Assembly: GCA_026315105.1 (NCBI GenBank)
Contig: CM048750.1
Span: 402,724,502 to 402,788,501 of the forward strand
Reading direction: 5' to 3'
Length of the DNA stretch: 64,000 bases
Source of the DNA: Locusta migratoria
Lineage: Eukaryota > Arthropoda > Insecta > Orthoptera > Acrididae
Shown: positions 42,462 to 52,673 of the stretch, in pieces
How the letters are laid out: every line of letters begins with the position of its first letter
Numbering within the stretch: the first letter of the stretch is position 1
Position numbers and translations under genes: made by a program
Notes under the pieces: generated by a model
Told to the model about the DNA's origin: nothing
Database searches by the model: none
What the model saw: only the letters and a program-made list of their open reading frames with translations

Positions 42462-42754
42462 GCAAATTCCATTACAGAATGGAAACCATCCATCAAGCAG
42501 GTTGCACTTTCACCTTCTCTTTTGGACGGAGTGCGAACCCCCAATAGGTGGAGGGTCACCCTTGGGGTGAGATATTTATCCCAGTAGGAGGTCAGTCTTG
42601 GGGCAAGGTGGTTGCCCAGACTGACATCTGGCTCCATGGGCTCTAATGCAGAGTCAGATATTGATGGTGATAGGTTCCATCTGTTTCACTTCTGGTTTTG
42701 CCTGGGATGCCAATTAAGCTGTAGATTTCTTTTCCTTTGGTGGTTTCATAGGGG

Positions 42755-43265
42755 CTAATGTACGTCTAGGAGGAGCTGAAATGGAAGGTTGGACAGACTC
42801 AGCAGTGTGTGTGATGAGGGCCTCAGCAAAGTTGACAGATGTTGCTGTTTTGGATGTTGGTGGGGAGGAGACAGGTGCCCTGATGTGCTTTTATTCATTG
42901 TAACACTGCCATCATCCATTTGCGTGAAGACATCAACTGTAGCAACTTGCATTTGGCGAGCGGAGGTAAAAGAGGTTACAAACAAGGAGGCTGCAGAGTC
43001 TTTAAGGTCTTTTCGGCCTCTGCATAGGAGATACACTGAGATGTTTTAATTTGCTGCAGCTTATTTTCCTGTTGGTAAATCATACAGTCTCTACTCCAGA
43101 CTGGATGATCGCCTGAACAGTTAACTCACTTCACTGGTGGAGTGCATTCAGTCCCTTCATGTGCAGCTTTCCCACATTTGCTATACTGTAGGTACCTTCC
43201 TCCTTGCAATCCAATGTGATATGTTGAAAACACTGACACTTAAATTAACACATGGGGTTAGGAAC
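42755..43265 (-). pseudogene. LINE ORF1 zinc-knuckle region
   Basis: On the minus strand from 43265, frames give KCQCFQHITLDC, then CGKAAHEG and CVNCSGDHPVWSRDC, a series of CCHC zinc knuckles as in the gag-like ORF1 of I and Jockey LINEs. The open frame 43036-42755 continues with a Ser/Thr-rich tail. It would bind the element RNA. Confidence 0.65.
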
Positions 43266-43282
43266 ATAGGGGTAAACATTTA

Positions 43283-44764
43283 ACCATAGAAAGTTCGGGC
43301 TGGGTCTTTGAGACCCACTAGTTTTTGTTTAACTGATTTTATATTCTTATAATTGCTGATTTGACTCAAGTGGGCGGCTAGCTTCCTGAAACATCTGAGA
43401 TTTTTGTTGTTGTTTAGTCATTGTTTGGCAGTCTTTCAAAAAGCGCACAGGTCTGTCAGACCCAGACTGACCATCTACATTACTAATTTCTGCCAGTATC
43501 GTTGAGTTACCAGTTACTTTGCAGACTATTTGTAATGTCTTAACACCAAGTTATCATTGTCAGTAGTTTACAGTATAAAATGGCAAGAAAAGTCTTTCAT
43601 ACAGTGAAATTTACAAAATTTTATATGACAATGACATTGAAGTATATGATTATGATATGGACCCAGACTTTGAATAAACAGTGACCATGACAGCAATAGT
43701 GAAATAAGTGGTGATGAAGAGGAAGATGTTCAGCCTTGTGCCAGCATCAATGCACGCACCTACTGTTGTCAATTCAAGTACAGCTCATCATTCTGGCTCA
43801 TCAGCTATAAGCTTTTACAAAGGACAGAACAGATCAACTAAATGGAGGAAAACATGTTCCCAGAAAGTGTTTGTACAAGACACCACAACATAGTTATCAA
43901 ACATCTGCCTGGAAGTATTTGAGCTGTGATGGATGTACATTCACCGTTAGAATGATGGCAGTTACTTTTCCACAAGTCATTGATTGAAATTCTTCTTGAA
44001 TCAACCAATATCTATATTGATTCAGTTCAAGGCAATTATAATAGTGACCCAAACATGGCTAGGCCTATAAGTATTGATGAACTAATGGCATATTTGGCTT
44101 TCTTCACTTAGCCAGAACATTGCATGGCAGTAAAATGAATATCGAGGACTTCTGGAATACAGATGGGACAGGAATAGAAATTTTTTGGGCAAGTATTTCA
44201 TTGAAAGGGTTCAGATTTTTGACTCAATGGATTAGGTTTGGCATCATCTGTACAATGGAAGAAAGAAAAGCACAAGATAATCTTGCTGCCATAAGAACCA
44301 TTCTTGATATGTTTGTCTCCAAATGCAATTCATATATGTTCCATCAGAAAATTTTACTTTGGTTGAAATGCTCGTTCCCTACAGAGGCTGGCGCAGGTTC
44401 AGGATGTATATTCCAAAAAAACCTGCAAAGTATGGCGTCAAAGTTTTCATCCTGCCTTGTTATAAAACTTACTATGTAAAACATTTGGAAGTCTATGCAG
44501 TTGCGCAGCCAGAAGAACCATACAAAGTCAGTAACAAGACAGACTATGTTGTTTTGCATCTTGTAGACCAAGTGAAAGGGTCTGAAAGAAATCTGACAGT
44601 TGTCAATTGGTTTACTTCATACCCAATCATCAAGAGGTTGTAACATGATGGGAATATTACTGTTGTTGGTGTGTTGAAAATAAATAAGCCTGATATTTCA
44701 TTTGAGTTTTTACACATAATGTCTAAAAAAGTGTACTCAAATATGTTTGGATTTCAGGAAGACA
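43283..44764 (+). mobile_element. piggyBac-like element, 3'-truncated
   Basis: TTAA at 43279-43282 precedes CCATAGAAAGTTCGGG, a plausible left end, with GGGTCTTTGAGACCC as subterminal palindrome. The transposase fragment runs to about 44764, where LINE ORF1 sequence resumes without a second TTAA. The right end of the transposon and some LINE sequence were therefore lost. Confidence 0.65.
43560..44764 (+). pseudogene. piggyBac transposase, catalytic Asp codons lost
   Basis: Starts near 43579 and is broken by stops up to 44100. From 44130 frames give NIEDFWNTDGTGIEIFW and FLTQWIRFG, then at 44340-44640 FTLVEMLVPYRGWRRFRMYI, KKPAKYGVKVFIL and NLTVVNWFTSYP. PiggyBac transposases have D in T-x-DE-L-V-FRG and in D-N-WFTS. 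Here both positions are valine (GTT and GTC). The block PDISFEFL and VYSNMFGFQEDITLLS follows. The third catalytic aspartate region is absent. Confidence 0.75.
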
Positions 44765-45088
44765 TCACATTGCTTTCACTATGCCTTCTACAGCCCATTC
44801 TTCCTTCAGTTGTTCTACATGGATGCCAACCATATCTCTACAAAAGACTATGCCCTTACTATAATTCAGGGTACTATGTAGCTCTGTTTCTATTAGATAC
44901 TCTCCAAGGTTCTTAGCTGCTTGTAGTTTTGACACATGTTGGGAATTCGATGTTTCCACTAACAGGGTACCATTCTGTTTGTGCTTTACTGATTTTAAAG
45001 TACTTGAAATTTCCTCTAAAGCATTATTTATATAAAAGGGAGACACTTTTTCGAAAGAACTTTCCTTTCTTTTAACAACTAGATACAC
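44765..45088 (-). pseudogene. LINE ORF1 nucleic-acid-binding domain
   Basis: A 107-codon frame with FEKVSPFYINNALEEI, LKSVKHKQNGTLLVETSNSQ and TLNYSKGIVFCRDM, matching the RNA-binding domain of insect LINE gag-like proteins (FEKVSPF-I...GTLLVE...LN-SKGV). It is the part upstream of the zinc knuckles at 43265-42755 and is separated from them by the piggyBac insertion. Confidence 0.75.
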
Positions 45089-45124
45089 ATTCTGATTAAC
45101 AGGCTGTGTTTTGTTAGACTAAAC

Positions 45125-46466
45125 ATTACAGTTTTTGGAGGAACCTAAATCTGGAGGACTGGATACCCTAGCCCTCTTTATTGATTGGGTGTTGGTACAC
45201 CCCCAGTGGTACACCCATCCCACTAGGAGGTATAAAATTTCTCAATAGATCCATCTCGATCCCACAAGCAGCTAGAATACTAAATGTCCACATATACAGA
45301 GCGCCACATGCGTAGGTATGCTTTATACAACTGAGGTGCGGCAGTATCCCCAGAGGTTGCTCGCTAGTGACTGTTCCATCTCAACAGCCATGCATCTCAT
45401 CAGCACATAACTCACCTTGTGATAGAGTGGTTTTTAAAGAGGTACTAGCTAAAAACCTGGCATTGCCCGGGTATTTATTTATTTATTCCTGACTTGAGTT
45501 AGTACTTCTACTGTCCCTTCTCTCTGACCATCTCTTTCTAAAAAATGTTATATTTATTAGAGAATATATAAGAAATAATGCTGTCTTGCATAATGTACAA
45601 AATTATAAGTACAGTATACAAACAAAGAAAGATAGCAATCAAGATACAAATGGCATATGAAACTCGCATGATCTCATATTTATTGAGTTATGCGCTGTAA
45701 AATTGAATAATTTTTCAGGTTTATATTTATATAAGTGCTGTATGTCTGTAAAATCTATTGCAAATATAATTAGTAATAAAGAAGTAATAGATTAAAACTT
45801 GGTGTATGATGAACGGTACTCTTTATGTGCTCATAGCTCATGAACTACATGTCGTATTGTGATACAATTTCAAAGGTACATTCAGTTATGTGTGTGTATA
45901 CTGTCAGTAACAAATCCTGCGGCTACAATTTGTAGTGTAAAAATTATAAATTGTATCATCATACGGAACGCCATAGTTTTAGTCCATGAACAGCAGAAAT
46001 GTAGTAAGCGAGAAACTTTTTTCCTTTCATAATTTTTCTACGGTTGTCAGGGAGGAAAAGTTCAATAAAGGTTTGAAATTATGTTTAAAGTTGATGGCAA
46101 GTCATACTTAGTACTGTCATTCTCATACAATGTGTGAATAAAGTATTATGTGGCAATTTTTTGCAAGAATATTGTTTACAAGGTCATGCCTGATGTAAAA
46201 GTTTTACAGCATCTACAGCAAAACTGTTGTGAGCAGTAGACTTCTTTTCGTTTCATCATTTTGTGTTGGTCAGTTACAAAACACTTCATAAACGTCCGAA
46301 ATTACATGCAGACTTTGTTGCAGGTCCCTAACTACTCCCATTTTCCAATAATTGACATATAAATCTGGGTAATCTCATGCCATGGCCTCTTATTATTTAT
46401 GACATCATATCTCCTGAGCTATGTGTCATGCTCTTATGTTTTTGGGCCAGGAACTGATGCAATATT
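45125..46466. other. unassigned, repeat-like
   Basis: At about 45455-45475, AACCTGGCATTGCCCGGGTA is a motif I associate with dispersed insect repeats. The remainder to 46420 is AT-rich and lacks coding domains. It joins a LINE copy at about 46467. Confidence 0.35.
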
Positions 46467-48250
46467 GGTTCAGAAAAGAACACGCAAATGATGACAGTCA
46501 AAAGTTAGTAGAAATTCGTGTATCTGTAAAAAGATTGATGTGGGAAGTATACAATAATTACCACAGCCATACCTCTGCAAAAGATCTTTCAGAGAACCCA
46601 AAAAAATTCTGGTCCTATGTAAAATCGATAAGTGGGTCAGAGCTCAGTATCCAGTCACTCATTGATTGTTGCGGGGCAGTAATAGAAGAAAGCAAACAGA
46701 AAGCTGAAGTTCTAAATTTAAGCTTTAAGAAATCTTTCATGCAGGAGGACCACACAAATGTACCATAATTTGATCAACACACTAACTCCCACATGGAGGA
46801 CATAGTAATAGGTATTTCCGCTGTAGAGAAGCAGCTGTGAGAGCTAAATATAAAATAAAGAATCTCCTGGTCGGGATGGAATACTTTAATTCAGTGTAAA
46901 GTTCCTACTGATTGAAAAAAAAGTGCAGGTGACTCCTGTTTATAAGAAATGTAAAAGAACTGACCCACATAATTACTGGCCAATACTGCTGACATCAGTT
47001 TCCTGTAGAATTTTGGAGCATATTCTCAGTTTGAATATAGTAAATTTCCTTGAGACAGAAGAGCTTCTTTCTATGAATCAACACGGGTTTAGGAAAAATT
47101 GTTCATGTGAAACTCAGCTTGCTTTTTTCTCACATGGCATCTTGCGAGCTGTGGATGAAGGGCAACAGGCAGATTGTGTTTTTTTAGATTTCAAAAAGGC
47201 ATTTGGCACGGTGCCACACTGTAAACTGCTAACAAAGATACGAGCATATGGATTAGGTTTAGGTTCACAGATTTGTAACTGGCTGTAAGACTTCCTAAGT
47301 AACAGAATACAGTATGTTATTCTCGATGGTGAGTGTTCATCAGAGACGAGTGTATCATCAGGAATATGGTTCAAGGGAGTATGATAGGACCACTATTATT
47401 TTCTATCTATATAAATGAGCTGATGGACAGAGTAACTTGTAATTTGTGGCTGTTTGCTGATGATGCTGTGGTGAGTGGGAGGATGTCATCTTTAATTGAT
47501 TGTATTGGCATACATGATGACTCAGCTAAAATTTCTAGTTGGAGTGAAAAATGGCAGCTAGATCTAAATGTAGCAAAATGTAAGGTGTTTTGCATGAGTA
47601 CAAAAAACAGTCCCATAATGTTCATATACAGCATTAGTAGAGAGCTTATTGATGCAGTCCTGTCATTCAAATATTTAGGTGTAACATTGCAGAGCAATAT
47701 GAAATGGAACAAACATGTAAGGACAGTTGTGAGTAAGGTGGACAACCAACTTCAGTTTGTAGGGAGAATTTTGGGATGATGTACGTCATCTGTAAAGAAG
47801 ACTGCATATAAAATGCTTGTACGACCATGTCTTGAGTATTGCTCAAGTGTTTGGGACTCGCAGCAGATCAGTTTAAAGGAAGACATAGAAACAGTTCAGA
47901 GGCGAGCAGCTAGGTTCATTACTGGTAGGTTCGACCAATGCGCGAGTGTCACAGCATAGCTCCGGGAACTCAAATGGGAATCGTTGGAGGAAAAACGATG
48001 TTCTTTTTTAGAAATTCTGTTGAGGAAATTTAGAGTGCTGGAATTTGAAACTGAGTGTAGAACGATCTTCATGCTGCCTACTTACATTTTGCGTAATGAT
48101 CACAAAGACAAGGTAAGAGAAATTATGGCTTGTACCGAGGCATATAGACATTCTTTTTTCCCTCATTCTATTTGGGCATGGAATAGGACAGGAAATGCCT
48201 AGTAGTGGTGCAGTGGAGTATATATGTAGCCGTGGATGCAGAAGTGCAGA
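46467..48250 (+). pseudogene. CR1-like LINE, 5'-truncated (copy 2)
   Basis: Same family as 50379-52126/58042-59811. It begins in the endonuclease-RT linker (KEHANDDSQKLVEIRVSVKR, SENPKKFWSYVKSISGS), then RT: HGFRKNCSCETQLAFFSHGI, CVFLDFKKAFGTVPH, and LFADDAVVSG at about 47450 with an intact FADD core. FKYLGVTLQSNMKWNKHVRT and the C-terminal KRCSFLEILLRKFRVL follow. Frameshifts occur near 46770, 46920, 47285 and 47780. It shows the RT C-terminus that copy 1 lost. Confidence 0.85.
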
Positions 48251-48340
48251 CGGATCAACAGCCAAATGTGCTGTCATGTTGATGCTACACAGAATGAAAG
48301 CTCTGCTTGGCGGCATTTTCCCTGCTGACGCTTACTCTAG

Positions 48341-48412
48341 GATATTTTTTTTTTTATTTTTATTTTTTTTTTTTTATTTTTATTTTTTTTTATTTTATTT
48401 TTTTTTTTTTTA
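48341..48412. repeat. T-rich tract
   Basis: Near-continuous T with occasional A over about 70 bases after the LINE 3' end. Confidence 0.8.
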
Positions 48413-48639
48413 CAAAAGGTTTCAATGCCACATTAACAAACGGTATATCATTGTAATTGTCTTCTCAAGAACTATCGAATGCAGTTATAAAAGTAAGCAG
48501 TTCCATTAAAAAAAAGGTACTTGTTTCAATATCTTAGTTGTTTCCTGTGCTAAAACCATTCATAAAACAGAAGTACATGTGCCCCTAGATGCTCTAGAAT
48601 GTGCCACAAACCATGTTTTGATATGTGTAATCATTCATG

Positions 48640-48804
48640 AAATAAATTTTGGAAAGGGTAGGTTGCTACTAACCACAGAGACACCTGATGAGCTGCAGAA
48701 AGGCACACATAACAGAATAAACAAAAAATAAAAATTAATTAATTAATTAATTAAATTAAATAAAACTTTTGGCTGTTGAGCTTTCATCTGCCACAGAAAA
48801 CACA

Positions 48805-48853
<49 letters not shown>

Positions 48854-49325
48854 GCCCAACTACCGTATCCGGCTGTTGTGGCCAGACTGCAACACACAGT
48901 GTGCCTGAGGTGAGAGCATCCAGTGGTGGAGGTGAGGAAGCGGCATGGAGAGGGAAGCAGGAAGGGGATGGAGGTGGGGATGCCGGTGGGGATGGAGGAA
49001 CACGTCAGTGCTGTCTGACAGATAGGAAGGGACTGGAGTATGAGGCAGAAAGGGAGACGTATGTAAGCTGGAGTGTGGGTAGGGAAAGGAAGGTGAGGCG
49101 AGAGAGGTGGGGGCAGGAACTAGCAAATGTTTAGGCCTGGAGGGTTGCGGGGCATAGGATATATTGTAGGGAGAGTTCCTACCTGCATAATTCAGTCAAG
49201 TTGGTGTTTGTGGGGAGGATCCATATTGCACAGTCTGTGTAGCAGTCATTGAAGTGAGCTACATCATGCAGTGCTGTATGCTCTGCAACAGGATGGTCCA
49301 GCTGTCTCCTTGCCACAGCATGAAA
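48640..49325 (-). pseudogene. PLE 3' end and GIY-YIG C-terminus remnant
   Basis: On the minus strand, 49325-49140 matches the end of the PLE protein (HAVARRQLDHPVAEHTALHD-type sequence and a W-ILP block) and is followed by the 3' UTR. The (CA)n tract (48805-48852), a degraded hammerhead-like motif near 48769-48793 and the PLE tail near 48640 complete it. A separate ~75-bp piece of the same coding region recurs at 49838-49912. Confidence 0.65.
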
Positions 49326-49394
49326 TAAACTGCGTGTTATGTCTTACATGACTTATCCTGTACATGTAAACTACCTCGTAGCTAACATGAACTG

Positions 49395-49565
49395 GAATGA
49401 GGCTTTTTGCAGATGATGCAGTAATTTATCAAGACGCTGCAACACTGGGAAAGGGTAACAAAGTGCAGGAGGATGCAGCACATTGACACATGGTGCAGGG
49501 AATGGCAATTAAGCCTCAGCACAAAACAATTGTAAATTGGTGCCAAAATAATTACATCAAATCAT
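49395..49565 (+). pseudogene. LINE reverse transcriptase palm fragment
   Basis: MRLFADDAVIYQDAATLGKG around 49396-49455 is the catalytic FADD block of a LINE RT, followed by DTWCREWQLSLSTKQ in the +1 frame. No other domain is attached. Confidence 0.65.
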
Positions 49566-50055
49566 GATTAATAGGAATGCTGCTAATTGAATACAGAGGG
49601 CAAGCCTGAAACTTTGTGAAGAGTACACAAAGCTACAGAACAGGCAACAAAAGTGTAACTACAGTTAAAAATGTCACAGATAGCTTACTATTTGTCTTAA
49701 CAGATAAACTTAATTTCTACCTGGTGCATGAAGTTATCCTACATCTTGGAAAAGAAGAATAGTGCAACCTATTCTTAAAATAGGAAACCTGAAATAACCT
49801 TGTGACTTTTGACCACCAATTAGCATATGTCCTGCCATTTTCAAGTCATTGAAGTGAGCCACATCATGCAGTGCTGCATGCTCTGCAACAGCATGCTCCA
49901 TGACCAAATAACTGAACACTGGTGCAAATTCTGCTTATTTCACAAATATCAGTCCAGCTTTTGTAAACACCAAAGTACAATCACTGCATTAATCAAGTTA
50001 AGTGATGACCTGAAATTCACCAAAGGCAACTGCGAGGCAACTATATTTTTTGTGT
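49566..50055. other. mostly unassigned
   Basis: Apart from the ~75-bp PLE coding scrap at 49838-49912 I see no recognisable feature. Confidence 0.4.
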
Positions 50056-50059
50056 CCCA

Positions 50060-50378
50060 GCCTTGTCACCGCTTTTGTGTCTCGTTATTCCCATCTAACC
50101 CATCCCCACCACCGTGACGTAACCTTTCTATCCCCTCCCCCTCCCCTCCCCTCCCGTCCCCGATTCGCTGCAGAGCGTGATTCGAAGTGTGGCAGTCGGA
50201 GGTGATGGTTGTATGACTGTGTTGTGTGCCTGTGTGATTGCGTGAGTGCTCTATTTCTGAAGAAGGCCATGGCCGATAGCTGAATGTGTTGTATGTGTGT
50301 GTCTTTTGTATGTGCCTGTCGCAGCTCGTCGCCACGTCTTTGCGGTGAGTAGTAAACTGTCCTCACTATATTATTTGT
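50060..50378 (+). mobile_element. PLE end module
   Basis: Same as 57735-58035 (+) and the reverse complement of 52150-52460: a C-rich tract CCCCTCCCCTCCC, ATTCGCTGCAGAGCGTGATT, a hammerhead-like motif at 50257-50281, and a right edge GTCCTCACTATATTATTT. It sits directly before the 5' end of a CR1-like LINE. Confidence 0.75.
50257..50281 (+). ncRNA. hammerhead-like motif
   Basis: CTGAAGA, hairpin GGCC-AT-GGCC, GATAGCTG. Identical to 57919-57943. The GATA box departs from GAAA. Confidence 0.5.
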
Positions 50379-50833
50379 TCTTTGGGCTTAGTATGGACAG
50401 GGACTGTGACTGCCGTATGTGGATGCAGGCAGAATTGGTGACTGTTTGCTCCCAGCTTCAGGCGGCATTGACTGCAGTTGCGAAGCTTGAGGCTGTGGTG
50501 GATGGGCACTCTTGCCGTCGGCGCTCCTGTGGGGATCCAACATTCGTCCTGTGCGCCTGGTGTGCCCACCGATCGGCCCACGGCTTTGGTCAGTCCGGTC
50601 ACTGCACGTGTGGAGATCACCGCTTATTTTCTCACGCGTTTGATAACGCTGTATTCCACAGATATTCTTGTTTATTTTGAAAACTGCCGGACTCAGTTTT
50701 GTTGATTTGACAGTGTAGTTACCACTGACCACAGTTCAGTCAGCAGCCAGCTGCCTTTATCAGAGTACTAGGCTACTTAAAAGTTGATTATTTAGTTTTC
50801 CACTTTCTGCAATTAATTGTATCAATAGGATGT

Positions 50834-51737
50834 GTGCCTTCTGTGTGCGGACGCAAGAGGAGTTGGCCAGTTCGCGAACAGCTGAGCGTGCTGTTGGCGA
50901 CGGTCAGCCGTCTTCAGGCTGCTGTCTCGGGGTGCAGGGATGGTGGGGAGTCTGATGCGTCGAGTGGGACACCTCAGGTGTCTCATGCTTCGCTCTCTGT
51001 CCCTGCTACCGAGACACCTTCAGGTGTACCGGACGTCGTCGAACCGCCTTCTCCGCAAGGGGAGTGGCAGGTTGTACAGAGTTCACGTCGCGCGAGGCGG
51101 AAGCCCAATGTGGAGGCTGGACGTTCGTCCGCGCCCATTCGTCCTGTGAGTGAACGTGTGGCCACTCCTTCAGCAGGGTCCGAGCAGGTGCAGGGGGGGA
51201 GGGGATTGTTAGTTATTGGGAGCTCCAATGTTAGGCGCATGATGGAGCCCCTTAGGCAGATAGCGTTGAGATCCGGAAGGAATTCCAATGTGCACTCGGT
51301 GTGTCTGCCGGGGGGCCTCATCCGAGATGTGGAGGCGGCCTTGCCGGCGACTATCGAGGGTGCGGGGTGCAGTCGACTGCAAGTCGTGGCTCACATCAGC
51401 ACCAATGACGCTTGTCGCTTGGGTTCTGAGGACATCCTCAGGTCCTATGAGCGGCTGGCGGAATTGGTGAAGGCTGCTGCCTCCGCGCGCAGGGTGCAAG
51501 CAGAGCTGTCGATTTGTAGCATTGTTCCCAGGGTTGATCGGGGTCCTTTGGTTTGGAGTCGAGGGTCTGAACCACAGGCTTCGCCGACTCTGTGACAGTT
51601 ATGGCTGCAGATTTCTGGATCTGCGTTATTGGGTGGGGAATTGTAGGGTGCCCCTAGATAGATCAGGGGTGCACTACACTAAGGAAGCAGCTACTCAGGT
51701 AGCAGAGTACTTGTGGAGTGCACTTGGGGTTTTTTAG
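50834..51737 (+). pseudogene. LINE ORF1 with SGNH-hydrolase-like domain, frameshifted
   Basis: The N-terminus holds a heptad-like EQLSVLLATVSRLQAAV; a similar QLQAALTAVAKLEAVV stretch is encoded in another frame at 50393-50680. From 51203 the domain LLVIGSSNVRRMMEPLRQIA carries the GDS-like serine block. HISTND (about 51394) is the G-x-N-D equivalent, and after a frame change near 51550 LDRSGVHYTKEAA (about 51655-51695) gives the D-x-x-H catalytic block. Esterase domains of this type occur in ORF1 of some CR1/L2 LINEs. A stop at 51593 and the frameshift break it. Confidence 0.7.
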
Positions 51738-52134
51738 GCTAGGTGCTAACTCTGATGAGCACTCACCTGTCAGCATTCAAACAGCGAATTCAGGCCACGT
51801 TCGGAACAAAAATTCGAACATTAAAATATTAGCTGCGAACTTACAGAGTATTAGAAACAAACTTCCCGAATTTTCTGCACTGCATGGAAGTTATTGCGCT
51901 CAGATAGTTTTAGGCACCGAAAGATGGCTAAATGATGATGTGGCAAGTTCAGAAATATTTAGCGAAGCGTGGAATGTATATCGGAAAGATGGATCTGATA
52001 CAACTGAAGGAGGAACGTTCATCGCTGTGGACAAAAATATTGTTTCTACTGAGATCGAGGTTGAAAGTAACTGTGAAGTTATCTGGGCACGTATAACAGG
52101 TCTAAAAGAAGTAAAGTTAATAGTTGAAGTATAA
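51718..52134 (+). pseudogene. LINE endonuclease N-terminal half
   Basis: KILAANLQSIRNKLPEF and VLGTERWLNDDV contain the Asn and Glu blocks of APE-type endonucleases. The frame then reads VIWARITGLKEVKLIV and meets the insertion. The second half is at 58042. Confidence 0.8.
52112..52126. repeat. target-site duplication, left
   Basis: TAAAGTTAATAGTTG, repeated at 58042-58056, flanking the compound PLE insertion. Confidence 0.9.
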
Positions 52135-52139
52135 TAATG

Positions 52140-52520
52140 GAAAGTCCAGGTTGGAATAAATAATATAGTGAGGACAGTTTACAACTCACCGCAAAGACGT
52201 GGCGACGAGCTGCGACAGGCACATACAAAAGACACACACATACAACACATTCAGCTATCGGCCATGGCCTTCTTCAGAAAATAGAGCACTCACGCAATCA
52301 CACAGGCACACAACACAGTCATACAACCATCACCTCCGACTGCCACACTTCGAATCACGCTCTGGAGCGAATCGGGGACGGGAGGGGAGGGGAGGGGGAG
52401 GGGATAGAAAGGTTATGTCACGATGGTGGGGATGGGTTAGATGGGAATAACAAGATGCAGCTTAGGAATGGAGTGGGGAGGCGGGAGAGCGGAGAAAATA
52501 AAATGAAATAAAGTAAAATA

Positions 52521-52609
<89 letters not shown>

Positions 52610-52655
52610 TCTATTGACGAGCCGGTCCTTTTGGTAAGTCATCTGTTTTCCCAGA
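52140..52655 (-). repeat. left inverted end module of compound PLE
   Basis: Reverse complement of 57612-58035. Inside are a hammerhead-like motif (52253-52277), a G-rich tract and an expanded (CATA)n(AT)n microsatellite (52530-52603) that is short in the right module. Ends in CCGGTCCTTTTGGTAAGTCA. Confidence 0.85.
52253..52277 (-). ncRNA. hammerhead-like motif
   Basis: On the minus strand CTGAAGA, hairpin GGCC-AT-GGCC, GATAGCTG, antisense to the gene that follows. Confidence 0.5.
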
Positions 52656-52673
52656 CCATGCTTAGCTGACCTC

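Larger units (their letters stand above)
39090..45120 (-). mobile_element. decayed I-like LINE, interrupted by piggyBac
   Basis: The domain order, reading leftwards, is ORF1 (45088-44765 and 43265-42755), endonuclease (42461-41849), reverse transcriptase (41100-40190) and RNase H (40029-39340). RNase H after RT is a feature of the I group of LINEs. A piggyBac element sits in ORF1 at 43283-44764. Sequence 45120-45430 may be its 5' untranslated part. Confidence 0.75.
50379..52126 (+). mobile_element. CR1-like LINE, 5' part (copy 1)
   Basis: Begins after the PLE end and contains an ORF1 with a coiled coil and SGNH-like domain and the first half of the endonuclease. The element continues at 58042 after a 5.9-kb insertion: residues KLIV are encoded at both edges by the duplicated target TAAAGTTAATAGTTG. 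Confidence 0.85.

Noticed and set aside
48769..48793. Another complete hammerhead motif
   Set aside because: Only parts of the core (GATGA, AGCTC, AAAAG) are recognisable and the order is blurred. Counted only as a degraded trace.
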